A stretch of 64,000 nucleotides of DNA, taken from positions 274,995,614 through 275,059,613 of the forward strand of contig CP136064.1 of the NCBI GenBank assembly GCA_032622095.1, in the 5' to 3' direction. This DNA comes from Siphonodentalium dalli (Eukaryota; Mollusca; Scaphopoda; Gadilida; Siphonodentaliidae). The notes beneath the pieces were generated by a model, which was not told where the DNA came from, did not search any database, and was given only the letters and a program-made list of their open reading frames with translations. Below, one piece after another: positions 21,328 to 32,715 of the stretch. The position numbers were made by a program, and so were the translations under genes. Within the stretch, counting starts at the first letter, position 1. Each line of letters starts with the position of its first letter.

Positions 21328-22190
21328 GCTTGTCGTAATTATCGACTTCCGCTGTCGCTATAAAACGCGGCGTTCCGCACTATCTTAGGTAAGTACGATT
21401 AATCAGCTCGATAATAAAGAGATAGTACTGCTAAACCATGGATCTGGCTGGATCAGGCATAAACCACTTAGACATAGGGTCTCAGGTTTAATTCACGGAT
21501 TTAGATGTCAAACGGCGGTTTAAGCCTAGAGATTTCCGTAAAACAGGTTTAAACTGTCCGTCCGCTCGTCTGTCGGTCCGTAGTCGCTATATCTCTCTAA
21601 TGCATCATATGCCACATTTGAATGGTATTTGATATGCTCATGGACCAGCACGGGGGTATACATATGAAACGCGGCGTTCGTCCATTGATGGTTGTCAATG
21701 TTGTCCATGTTTGGATCGAACATTGCATCTGTGCCAACTTTGAATTTGATCTCAGATGACTTCAAAGGGGGGGGGGGGTAATAAATTATATGATCAATAA
21801 AGAGCGATATATGGGAAAATTGATGCCCAAAAGACAAAAGTAAACTGACGCGGGGAATGTCACGGGATAGGTGCTGTTGACCTCAACTGATTAAAAGAGG
21901 CACTCATAATTAGCAATACAAACCTTTATTATCAACTTAAAAGTTGCATTTGACTTTATCATGCAATGGATGCTGTTTATCCCAGATGACCAATAATTAT
22001 TTTAAATGAATTGACGGGCCACTAATAGTTTATGCACTCTTCACCCGAGAAACGCCGGATACCCCAGCTAGTACTACATGAATGTGTTATTTGTTGGTCT
22101 TGTTCTTTCCATGTTATGTATATGTATATTTGGATATTGAAAATAAAATATCCTATCCTTTGTCTACATATAATCGATATTATCCAGATC
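21328..22190. other. No gene seen; one poly-G run
   Basis: Unique-looking sequence with a poly-G run of about 12 near 21768. Short ORFs have no recognisable content. Confidence 0.45.
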
Positions 22191-22194
22191 CACA

Positions 22195-22480
22195 GGTTGA
22201 TATTCGCTGGAACTACGACAAAGACAATGCCATTAAAATGTTGCGCAATTAATTATATGATAACGCTGGCAGCTTCAGTCAGGAGTGGTTTAAAGTGGAA
22301 ACAATATTCGAGGTTAAATTTAAGCATGTCATTTTATCGTCGTTTCCGGTATACAATAGGCTGATCAATAAATACTTACACAGACAAAAGAAACAAGACA
22401 ATACAAGAACAGAATGATTCATATTCATAGATGGGAAATGTTCTGATGTTGACCCTATTATAATATGACCATACGCTAGC
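22195..22480 (+). repeat. Direct duplicate A (empty MITE site)
   Basis: Shares long blocks with 22900-23480: CAAAGACAATGCCATTAAAA, ATATGATAACGCTGGCAG and GGAAACAATATTCGAGGTTA. It keeps the uninterrupted site GTGGTTTAAAGTGG, with TTAA at 22290-22293. Confidence 0.85.
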
Positions 22481-22899
22481 GTAATTAACGAACCACAGCC
22501 AAACAACATGCATAAGCGAGGATATACCAGTATATGTGCCTTTTTTATCTTATAAAAATAACTATATAGAAGCGTATTCCCATAAAATAAGATTCACTTA
22601 GGTCTTATACCGTGGTGTGATTATGATTAATTTCACTCCAGACATGCACAAGGGTTCATCAAAAGAGTGGGCCTTATAGCTATCAATTTCGTGTATAAAT
22701 TAGGTCAATCATACATCAGGCCATGCGAGAAATTCACAATGCAAACAGACTAGGAGCTCACCAACTCAGACTTAAAACCTAAAGCAAACCTTTAAAAGCC
22801 TTTTTGTTGTACAAATTATTATAGAATATAAACTCTCAACATCAAACTGAAAGTATTCAAAAGTCATGAGTGTTGGTTGTTGTCGAGAGGGGAGTGTGT

Positions 22900-23480
22900 G
22901 GCTTTTCGCTGGAACTATACAAAGACAATGCCATTAAAACGCAATTAAATATATGATAACGCTGGCAGAGTCAGTATGGAGTGGTTTAACCCTTTACCCA
23001 ACAGAAGGGCCCTGTGCCAATGCATTCTCTTATATATGCGAGTCGACCATATGTCGCCTCGCATATATAAGAGAATGCATTGGCTTAACACATTAAAAAT
23101 TATAAAATTGTTAAAGAATGTAAGAAAAAATGGTAAAAAAGTGTTAAAAAAAGATTCTTTTTAGGCCAATGCATTGGCACAGGGCATAACTGTAACTATC
23201 ACAATTTGGTCAAGGAGCCGGTTCCAATGATATCCAATATTTGTATGGTTCTATTGAGACAGACCGAAGATATTTTAGGCTGTTGAAGCTTTATTTGGCC
23301 GGTTTTGGCCGTTTTGTTGGGTAAAGGGTTAAAGTGGAAACAATATTCGAGGTTAAATTTAAGCATGTCATTTTAACGGTATGCAATAAGCAGATAAATA
23401 AATACTTACACACACGACAGACAAAATAAACAAGACAATACAAGAACGGAATGATTCATATTCATAGATGGTAAATGTTC
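22900..23480 (+). repeat. Direct duplicate B (contains a TTAA MITE)
   Basis: Diverged copy of 22195-22480 carrying the MITE at 22986-23332. The copies differ by several substitutions and small indels, so the duplication is not very recent. Confidence 0.85.
22986..23332 (-). mobile_element. TTAA-targeting MITE (piggyBac-like), second copy
   Basis: Same family as 19431-19828 but inverted, and lacking most of one internal hairpin. TIRs and both TTAA copies are intact (22986-22989 and 23329-23332). Confidence 0.9.
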
Positions 23481-23484
23481 TGAA

Positions 23485-24190
23485 TGATTCATTTCGGCCA
23501 ATTTGGCCGGTTACTTCATGTGACTTTTTCATCTGACGTGTGTGTCGGAATAATGATATGGAGGATTTATGTAAATGTTAGCCCAAACTACATTTCCAAG
23601 TAACGATGGTTTTGTTGTTTATTTTGAGGAATATTACCGCGTCAGATGAATTCAGCCCAAATATGTTAACAGTTGTCGTGTAAAACATTCGGCAGTAAGT
23701 TAGCGTTATTTAGTATTTGTGGATGTCCTTCAACATGGGGAAAATAGACTACTGCGCTTGAACGAGCATGTGAATTGTCGTTTTTAATGTATAGCAACTT
23801 TATAATCAATAACAGAGGCATTCTCTGTCAAATAAGGTCGCTCTATTTACGATACCAATTGGGGAACTTTGTGAATTAAATTACGCGTAAACTTAACCTG
23901 CTGCAAATAGAAAAGGTGTCGGAATCGGTGTACTCGCCTCATGGCTAACTCGCCCCAATCGGCGAGTGCCAACTCGGAATAAAAGGCCAACTCGGAATAA
24001 AAGATGCATACGGGGTGTTATATGGCGTTTGGTCCGTTGTTTCTCAATGAATATTATTGAAATTTGGTGTATATGTCCGGGCTGGGACATGGAATACAAC
24101 AACGTTTGAATTGTTTTTAAATTTACAAATTTGTTGATTTTATTCATTTTGTTTTCGTTCTGAAACACACTATAAAGTGTATATAATATA
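23485..24190. other. No gene seen
   Basis: No supported ORF or repeat. The 102-codon minus ORF beginning near 24201 is low-complexity and not convincing. Confidence 0.45.
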
Positions 24191-24490
24191 ATAACGAACA
24201 CGAGACATACATAATTTATAAACTGTTAACAAAAGATATCAAATTCAATACATGACAAAGATGACTCAGTGGAGTTTATAAAGTGAACATAAAAACATTG
24301 AGGTAAGAATCTTTTTAAGGAATGCAACTTTATTTAATGATAATAAACACATAAATTAAAATAACAAACATGAGACATACATGATTTATAAACTGTTAAC
24401 AAAAGATATCAAACTCAATACATGACAAAGATGACTCAGTGAAGTTTATAAAGTGAACATAAAAATATTAAGGTAAAAATCTTTTTAAGC
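24191..24490 (+). repeat. Direct duplication of about 127 bp
   Basis: Positions 24191-24317 and about 24364-24490 share CATACATAATTTATAAACTG-type sequence, GATGACTCAGTG and AAGTGAACATAAAAA with few differences. The spacing is about 170 bp. Confidence 0.8.
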
Positions 24491-24539
24491 ATTACTAAAC
24501 CGTTTAGCACAGTCCACTTCACTCATCCGATCATCACTA

Positions 24540-25610
24540 AACTTGATATTTATCTTGATATTGATCTATCAGATGAGAGCTATCAAATATTTTTTTTATT
24601 TTATAGGAAAAAATGGTCGCCAGCGGCCATATTACATTTACGTTATATGTTATCGCGTCATGTCGATATCTAGTATTAGTTAGAAATTTCACCTTTCCAG
24701 ATTCATAATTGCTCCATTGACTGTAACAGATGGAATTATTCCCCTCTTCGGATAGAGTGTCACTGAAACTTTATTTTGTCAGACTGTTTGTATAGTCACT
24801 GATTATATATGGCAATAATCTGTAATAAGATGTAGCACTATTTTATTTTATATTTACATGCAGTGCTGTTTTTATACAACAATTCTAATCCCCCCTAGAT
24901 CATCATGTGATCGACCATACATCGCGCGAGGACCTGGTTGAATTAAGGGGGGTTTTATGGATAACTTCTGTCCTCAAGCTAGATTATACTTATGACATTT
25001 AATGGCATGTTTCTAACGTGGAGGGTTAGATATGCTTGAGACACCAACACTCTTCAATTCACACCAAGTTATCAGCTGTCATATTCGGATATTAGAACCG
25101 ATAGCCATGATATATGGTTTATTTTGTGTATACTAGTAATATTGTTATTTTCAGTACCTTTATATACCAGTACTGTGTATAACAATGCATATAAATTAAT
25201 CCATGTATACATGTATATTGATTCAACGGATTGAGTGGTTTTGTCCATAGGTCTATCAAATATGCGGGGAAAACATGGCCACAAGCAGTACACCCTGTTA
25301 AATTTCGAATTTGAATCAATTGGCGCACCCTGCAGCCAGCTTTTATTGGAGAACTTTTTCTCACGTGGATAGTTTGGGTCACCGCTAGATGTGAGCCATG
25401 TTTTGTTCTCAAGCTGTCCTTGTGAAGACATCACTGCCAGCGGTGATCTGGAATTTTACTATTTTTATGGCTAAATAATTTGGTTGATCCTACAGACGAC
25501 ACCCCTTGTCCGATCGTCACCAGATTCCACAATGATCTTCTGGATAACCAGGGTGAGAGTAATCTAATTTTCCCGAATTTCGTTAAAAAACATTACCACA
25601 GGCAGCAATT
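24540..25610 (-). pseudogene. Decayed copies of a CUB-like exon
   Basis: Three stretches on the minus strand resemble the exon at 25622-25863. About 25490-25610 keeps the CW..CF segment and the VIQKIIVESGDD part with stops. 25260-25434 reads GQLENKTWLTSSGDPNYPRE and later WPCFPRIFDRP. About 24540-24740 reads SGKVKFLTNTRYRHD and IFDSSHLIDQYQ before a stop. Each has lost frame or cysteines. They look like decayed tandem exon duplicates. Confidence 0.35.
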
Positions 25611-25621
25611 TGGTATCTTAC

Positions 25622-25863
25622 TGTTTGATCCTCTTTTGCGTGACTGAATTGTTTAGCAACTGTACAGTCATATCCCTCATCTGATAGTCACCACACTTTA
25701 TATTGATCTTCGGGCTGACAACTAGATGGGAGCTATCGAATGCTTTGAATTTTTTTGGAAAACATTGTCGCCAGCAGTCATCTTCTATTTTGGTTTTTAT
25801 ATACATGTATATCTCTTCATTCGGATAGTCAGTATTACGTAGGTACTTCAACTTTCCGCATTC
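25622..25863 (-). CDS. Exon-like unit encoding a cysteine-bearing, CUB-like module
   Basis: Open between an acceptor (GATGACAG before GAA TGC GGA) and a strong GTAAGA donor at 25621. The 242-nt exon encodes ECGKLKYLRNTDYPNEE, then KIEDDCWRQCFPKKF and DSSHLVVSPKINIKCGDYQ. The start CGxL, then YP, with four further cysteines, is reminiscent of CUB or similar extracellular modules, but the fit is loose. No signal peptide or neighbouring exons were identified. It could be a real internal exon of a secreted or receptor protein, or one of several decaying duplicates. Confidence 0.35.
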
Positions 25864-26039
25864 CTGTCATCATTTGAAATATAAAAATTTACCTGATACC
25901 ATGCACCCTTCAAAATTTGTTTCGTCGTATCTATTTTAATGACCCGTATGGTAATATTGATACAGATATTTTTGTCAAACATTTCTTTGTACAATATACA
26001 GGTATTTAGTTTGTAACTAAATCTAGAAATATATAATAG

Positions 26040-26700
26040 TAGATGGTGGACCCTACTTCGTCCGGGATGTTCCCCTCTGATTTTCGGAGAATTGCGCGAT
26101 TTAACCTTGAATTGACCATTTTAAAGGTGAACGTCATGTCGGGTCACGATTTGACCCGTCCAAAACACTCCCCGGACAAAAGTCACGACAAAAATACCCG
26201 TCGAAATCCGCCCGGCTTTACCCGATTTGACCTTGAATTGACAATTTTGAATGTCAAGATCAGGTCAGGGTCATAATTTGACCCACCCGAAACACTCCTG
26301 GGACAAAAGTAACAGTAGGTATTATATTTCGTTGAAATACTTCCGTTTTACCAGATTTGACCTTGAATTGATCTTTTTGAATGTCAAAGTCAGGTCGGGA
26401 TCAAGATTTGACCCGTCCAAATAGTCCAGAAACATGCCTACATCAGCACGTTCGAGAACATGGTCCCACGTGAAATTGGACCCGTCCATATTGCTCCCGG
26501 GATCGAAGTAGTCCTACACACAATTTTTTAGTCGGATCGGTCAAGGTCCAGAAACATGCCTATGAGCGAGGTCAAGTTGACACGTTAAATACCAAATCCG
26601 AGTCGGATCAGTCGAGCAGTGTGTTAGAGTCTATAACACATACACACATGCATTCATGCATACACACATACATACAGACAGGTGTTCCAAAATGTATAAT
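26040..26700 (-). mobile_element. Degenerate composite HINE-like element
   Basis: The left end is a decayed CTAG/hairpin (ACCCTACTTCGTCCGGGA). The body has GTCGGGTCACGATTTGACCC units like 16855-18045, then the CCAGAAACATGCCTA units of 12481-13043. The right end is CATACAGACAGG...AAATGTATAAT. It thus joins two core types in one element. Confidence 0.6.
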
Positions 26701-26814
26701 CGATAGCTACAACAATTCTATGGTAGATAGTTCACGGCCGACCTGATGCATGCATCTTAGTTTTCTTGTATTCATTGATGGTAAATGTTCTGAATGATTC
26801 ATATTCATACATGG

Positions 26815-28807
26815 TAAATGTTCTCATGTTGAACCTATTATAATTTCTATTCAAGGCAGAGTAGAGAGAATATATATATTTCACTGTACTACTATGTTCT
26901 TTATCGGTTGATAAATAATGTATGTCTCCTGATTTTCAAACGCCTCTACCCAACTCCGTGCGTGGTTTATCTCCCCTTATGAATCGATAAGACCGCTGCC
27001 ACCGCCGACATTTTACCCACATTTTGTGGAGTTCCGCGAAAGTCGTACATGTATATACATGCATACACAGCGAACATCGGTACAAATTGCCCGTAGTCGG
27101 CCCACACAAAATCATTATCACAGACGTGGGGTCTGTTCGCATTTTGGCTACTCGCAGCGATTGTTAGGGTACGTTCATACACTGGCAAGTTTGCACGGTA
27201 TATTCAGCAGGGTCGTAGAAAACGATATGGTGCCAAAATATGAACGGAAACATGCATATAAATGCATCTGTATATGCATATGTACACGTAACTACGTGAG
27301 AAGTAAAATCTCTGTAGTACCACCTGTAGCGATGCTACCGAATTTTGCCTGTAAATGGCATGCACTTATCTCGCAAGAATCGATCATACATGTATTATAC
27401 AGGTAAGAATCGATCACATATGTATTATACAGGTAAGAATCGATCATACTTGTATTATACAGGTAAGAATCGATCATACATGTATTATACAGGTAAGAAT
27501 CGATCACAGATGTATTATACAGGTAAGAATCGATCACATATGTATTATACAGGTAAGAATCGATCATACTTGTATTATACAGGTAAGAATCGATCATACA
27601 TGTATTATACAGGTAAGAATCGATCATACATGTATTATACAGGTAAGAATCGATCACAGATGTATTATACAGGTAAGAATCGATCATACATGTATTATAC
27701 ATGTAAGAATCGATCATACATGTATTATACAGGTAAGAATCGATCATACAGGTATTATACAGGTAAGAATCGATCATACAGGTATTATACAGGTAAGAAT
27801 CGATCATACATGTATTATACAGGTAAGAATCGATCATACATGTATTATACAGGTAAGAATCGATCATACAGGTATTATACAGGTAAGAATCGATCATACA
27901 TGTATTATACAGGTAAGAATCGATCATACATGTATTATACAGGTAAGAATCGATCATACATGTATTATACAGGTAAGAATCAATCATACATGTATTATAC
28001 AGGTAAGAATCGATCATACATGTATTATACAGGTAAGAATCGATCATACATGTATTATACGGGTAAGAATCGATCATACATGTATTATACGGGTAAGAAT
28101 CGATCATACATGTATTATACAGGTAAGAATCGATCATACATGAATTATACAGGTAATAATCGATCATACATGTATTATACCGGTAAGAATCGATCATGCA
28201 AGTATTATACAGGCAAGAATCGATCATACATGTATTATGCAGGCAAGAATCGATCATACATGTATTATACAGGTAAGAATCAATCATACATGTATTATAC
28301 AGGTAAGAATCGATCATACATGTATTATACGGGTAAGAATCGATCATACATGTATTATACGGGAAAGAATCGATCATACATGTATTATACAGGTAAGAAT
28401 CGATCATACATGTATTATACAGGTAATAATCGATCATACATGTATTATACAGGTAAGAATCGATCATGCATGTATTATACAGGCAAGAATCGATCATACA
28501 TGTATTATGCAGGCAAGAATCGATCATACATGTATTATACAGGTAAAAATCGATCATACATGTATTATACAGGTAAGAATCGATCATACATGTATTATAC
28601 AGGTAAGAATCGATCATACAGGTATTATACATGTAAGAATCGATCATACATGTATTATACAGGTAAGAATCGATCATACATGTATTATACATGTAAGAAT
28701 CGATCATACATGTATTATACGGGTAAGAATCGATCATACATGTATTATACAGGTAAGAATCGATCATACATGTATTATACAGGTAAGAATCGATCATACA
28801 TGTATTA
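26815..28807 (+). repeat. First copy of a 1,993-bp tandem segmental duplication
   Basis: The sequence starting AAATGTTCTCATGTTGAACC at about 26815 recurs at 28808, and all landmarks to about 29365 recur 1,993 bp further on (for example ACGTTCATAC at 27171 and 29164). The copies are nearly identical. The duplication joint lies inside the 30-bp array. Confidence 0.9.
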
Positions 28808-28808
28808 T
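27366..28808 (+). repeat. 30-bp minisatellite array 1, about 48 units
   Basis: The unit contains CAGGTAAGAATCGATCATAC followed by ATGTATTATA. Spacing is exactly 30 bp throughout. A block of nine units (270 bp) is duplicated inside: the rare variants GGTAATAATCG, ATGCA and GGCAAGAAT recur 270 bp apart (for example 28152 and 28422). Because 30 is a multiple of 3 and the unit lacks stops in three frames, ORFs of 200-519 codons cross the array. I regard these as artefacts. Confidence 0.95.
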
Positions 28809-29358
28809 AAATGTTCTCATGTTGAACCTATTATAATTTCTATTCAAGGCAGAGTAGAGAGAATATATATATTTCACTGTACTACTATGTTCTTTATCGG
28901 TTGATAAATAATGTATGTCTCCTGATTTTCAAACACCTCTACCCAACTCCGTGCGTGGTTTATCTCCCCTTATGAATCGATAAGACCGCTGCCACCGCCG
29001 ACATTTTACCCACATTTTGTGGAGTTCCGCGAAAGTCGTACATGTATATACATGCATACACAGCGAACATCGGTACAAATTGCCCGTAGTCGGCCCACAC
29101 AAAATCATTATCACAGACGTGGGGTCTGTTCGCATTTTGGCTACTCGCAGCGATTGTTAGTGTACGTTCATACACTGGCAAGTTTGCACGGTATATTCAG
29201 CAGGGTCGTAGAAAACGATATGGTGCCAAAATATGAACGGAAACATGCATATAAATGCATCTGTATATGCATATGTACACGTAACTACGTGAGAAGTAAA
29301 ATCTCTGTAGTACCACCTGTAGCGATGCTACCGAATTTTGCCTGTAAATGGCATGCAC

Positions 29359-31575
29359 TTATCTCGCAAGAATCGATCATACATGTATTATACAGGTAAG
29401 AATCGATCACACATGTATTATACAGGTAAGAATCGATCATACATGTATTATACAGGTAAGAATCGATCACACATGTATTATACAGGTAAGAATCGATCAC
29501 ACATGTATTATAAAGGTAAGAATCGATCATACAGGTAGTATACAGGTAAGAATCGATCATACAGGTATTATACAGGTAAGAATCGATCATACATGTATTA
29601 TACATGTAAGAATCGATCATACATGTATTATACAGGTAAGAATCGATCATACATGTATTATACAGGTAAGAATCGATCATACAGGTATTATACAGGTAAG
29701 AATCGATCATACAGGTATTATACAGGTAAGAATCGATCACACATGTATTATACAGGTAAGAATCGATCATACATGTATTATACAGGTAAGAATCGATCAC
29801 ACATGTATTATACAGGTAAGAATCGATCACACATGTATTATACAGGTAAGAATCGATCACACATGTATTATACAGGTAAGAATCGATCATACATGTATTA
29901 TACAGGTAAGAATCGATCATACAGGTATTATACAGGTAAGAATCGATCATACAGGTATTATACAGGTAAGAATCGATCATACAGGTATTATACAGGTAAG
30001 AATCGATCATACATGTATTATACAGGTAAGAATCGATCATACATGTATTATACAGGTAAGAATCGATCACACATGTATTATACAGGTAAGAATCGATCAC
30101 ACATGTATTATACAGGTAAGAATCGATCATACAGGTATTATACAGGTAAGAATCGATCATACAGGTATTATACAGGTAAGAATCGATCATACATGTATTA
30201 TACAGGTAATAATCGATCATACATGTATTATACAGGTAAGAATCGATCATACATGTATTATACAGGTAAGAATCGATCATACATGTATTATACAGATAAG
30301 AATCGATCATACATGTATTATACAGGTAAGAATCGATCATACATGTATTATACAGGTAAGAATCGATCACACATGTATTATACAGGTAAGAATCGATCAC
30401 ACATGTATTATACAGGTAAGAATCGATCATACAGGTATTATACAGGTAAGAATCGATCATACAGGTATTATACAGGTAAGAATCGATCATACAGGTATTA
30501 TACAGATAAGAATCGATCATACAGGTATTATACAGATAAGAATCGATCATACATGTATTATACAGGTAAGAATCGATCACACATGTATTATACAGGTAAG
30601 AATCGATCACACATGTATTATACAGGTAAGAATCGATCATACAGGTATTATACAGGTAAGAATCGATCATACAGGTATTATACAGGTAAGAATCGGTCAT
30701 ACAGGTATTATACAGGTAAGAATCGATCACACATGTATTATACAGGTAAGAATCGATCATACATGTATTATACAGGTAAGAATCGATCATACAGGTATTA
30801 TACAGGTAAGAATCGATCATACAGGTATTATACAGGTAAGAATCGATCATACAGGTATTATACAGGTAAGAATCGATCATACAGGTATTATACAGGTAAG
30901 AATCGATCATACAGGTATTATACAGGTAAGAATCGATCATACATGTATTATACATGTAAGAATCGATCATACATGTATTATACAGGTAAGAATCGATCAT
31001 ACATGTATTATACAGGTAAGAATCGATCATACATGTATTATACAGGTAAGAATGGATCATACATGTATTATACAGGTAAGAATCGATCATACATGCATTA
31101 TACAGGTAAGAATCGATCATACATGTATTATACAGGTAAGAATCGATCATACAGGTATTATACAGGTAAGAATCGATCATACAGGTATTATACAGGTAAG
31201 AATCGATCATACAGGTATTATACAGGTAAGAATCGATCATACAGGTATTATACAGGTAAGAATCGATCATACATGTATTATACAGGTAAGAATCGATCAT
31301 ACATGTATTATACAGGTAAGAATCGATCATACATGTATTATACATGTAAGAATCGATCATACATGTATTATACAGGTAAGAATCGATCATACATGTATTA
31401 TACAGGTAAGAATCGATCATACATGTATTATACAGGTAAGAATCGATCATATATGTATTATACAGGTAAGAATCGATCATACATGTATTATACAGGTAAG
31501 AATCGATCATACATGTATTATACAGGTAAGAATCGATCATACAGGTATTATACAGCCAAGAATCGATCATACGTG
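29359..31575 (+). repeat. 30-bp minisatellite array 2, about 74 units
   Basis: Same unit as array 1. Variants at two positions (CATACATG, CACACATG, CATACAGG) come in runs, giving a recurrent order of roughly two CATACATG, two CACACATG, two or more CATACAGG units (for example 30001-30180 and 30301-30480). This is a higher-order pattern from unequal exchange or slippage. Long ORFs of up to 767 codons cross the array in both directions and are artefacts. Confidence 0.95.
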
Positions 31576-31759
31576 TATTTGAAGGCAAATGTCTTTAGCA
31601 CCAACATGTGTGGAACTATATATTACTTCTCGTTTCGTTAGCATTGGTAAAGATGCATTTTATATGCATGTTTTCTGTCATATTCTGGATCCAAAGGATT
31701 TTCTATATGAGAAAATCCCTGCAATAAAATGCCGTGCAGTATATGAACGTACACCTTTA

Positions 31760-32197
31760 AGATCGTACTGCTCTAGTGGTACTACAAGTACGGCTGAGTT
31801 CATTCAATCGCAGGAACAGAGAAAATACCAACGACTAAATTAATAAGTTCGATGATATGATGTTGACATTTAGGCGGGTATGACGAACATTCAACATTTA
31901 TATTCATTTCTGCCACCACATTGGCAGCCATTTTGGATTTTGTTGGCCATATTTTTCTTGTGCTTTAAACCACTTAATTTTACTTAATAATATTTATTTA
32001 TATCTCTTCTATTCTTCAATTCGGTTGCAACAGTTTAAATATATAAGCCTTTATGATTGAAAAAACAAAATAACAATGCACAATTTAAAACCAAATTTCG
32101 GAAAATACATGTATATTCCAAACGTTTGCAATCCGTGCACTATTTAAACTAATGGTCTAATATTTCTGAAAGATACGTTTTTGATAATTATATGAAA
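31760..32197. other. No gene seen
   Basis: AT-rich sequence after the expanded MITE. No ORF or repeat recognised. Confidence 0.5.
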
Positions 32198-32655
32198 ACT
32201 AGCTGAAGTGCCCGAATTCGTCCGGGCTATTTATGAATTTCTTTGTGATCGTTGAACAATACTGAGCGAACAACGTTGAAAAGTATTAGGAGAAAGAAAA
32301 AACTATTGTTCGATCGGTCCAGAAACATCCCTATATGAGCGTATATGAGCAAGGCCAAGGTCAATGACACGGTCGCACGTGAAATTGGACCCGCCCATAT
32401 TGCTCCCGGGATTTGAAAAGTATTAGGAGAAAGACAAAAAAATTGATCGGTTCAGAAACATGCCTATATGAGCATATATGAGCGAGGTCAAGGTCAAGTT
32501 CAAGGACACGATCGCACTTGAAATTTGACCCGCCCATATTGTTCCCGGGATCAAAGTATGCCTACATACCAAGTTTGAGTCGGATCGGTCGAGCCCAGGG
32601 CATATAACACATGTATGCATGCATGCATGCATGCAGGCAGGCGGGTAGGCGGACA

Positions 32656-32688
<33 letters not shown>

Positions 32689-32715
32689 ACAGATGTTCCA
32701 AAGATATATAATAGA
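32198..32715 (-). mobile_element. HINE-like element
   Basis: Left end ACTAGCTGAAGTGCCCGAAT with a CCCGAATTCGTCCGGG hairpin, right end a (GCAT)n/(GGCA)n/(CAGA)n microsatellite followed by AAAGATATATAATAGAT. Two core units of about 130 bp (GAAAAGTATTAGGAGAAAGA at 32278 and 32414) match the core of 12481-13043. Confidence 0.75.

Larger units (their letters stand above)
27169..31757 (+). mobile_element. Harbinger-like MITE hugely expanded by an internal minisatellite
   Basis: The left end (TTAGGGTACGTTCATACACT at about 27166, repeated at 29159 by the segmental duplication) and the flank to about 27365 match the compact MITE at 16029-16434. The right flank from 31570 (GTGTATTTGAAGGCAAATGT to CATATACTGCACGGC in complement, end about 31757) matches the other half. 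Between them the single central unit of the compact copy is replaced by some 120 copies. No transposase. Confidence 0.8.

Noticed and set aside
27366-31575. CRISPR-like array
   Set aside because: Units are contiguous with no spacers, in a eukaryotic transposon context.
27292-31641. ORFs of 200-767 codons on both strands (KNRSYMYYTG, RIDHTCIIQV, MIDSYLYNTC repeats)
   Set aside because: They follow from a 30-bp unit without stops in three frames. They overlap each other in opposite directions and begin and end in MITE flanks. No sign of a real repetitive protein gene.
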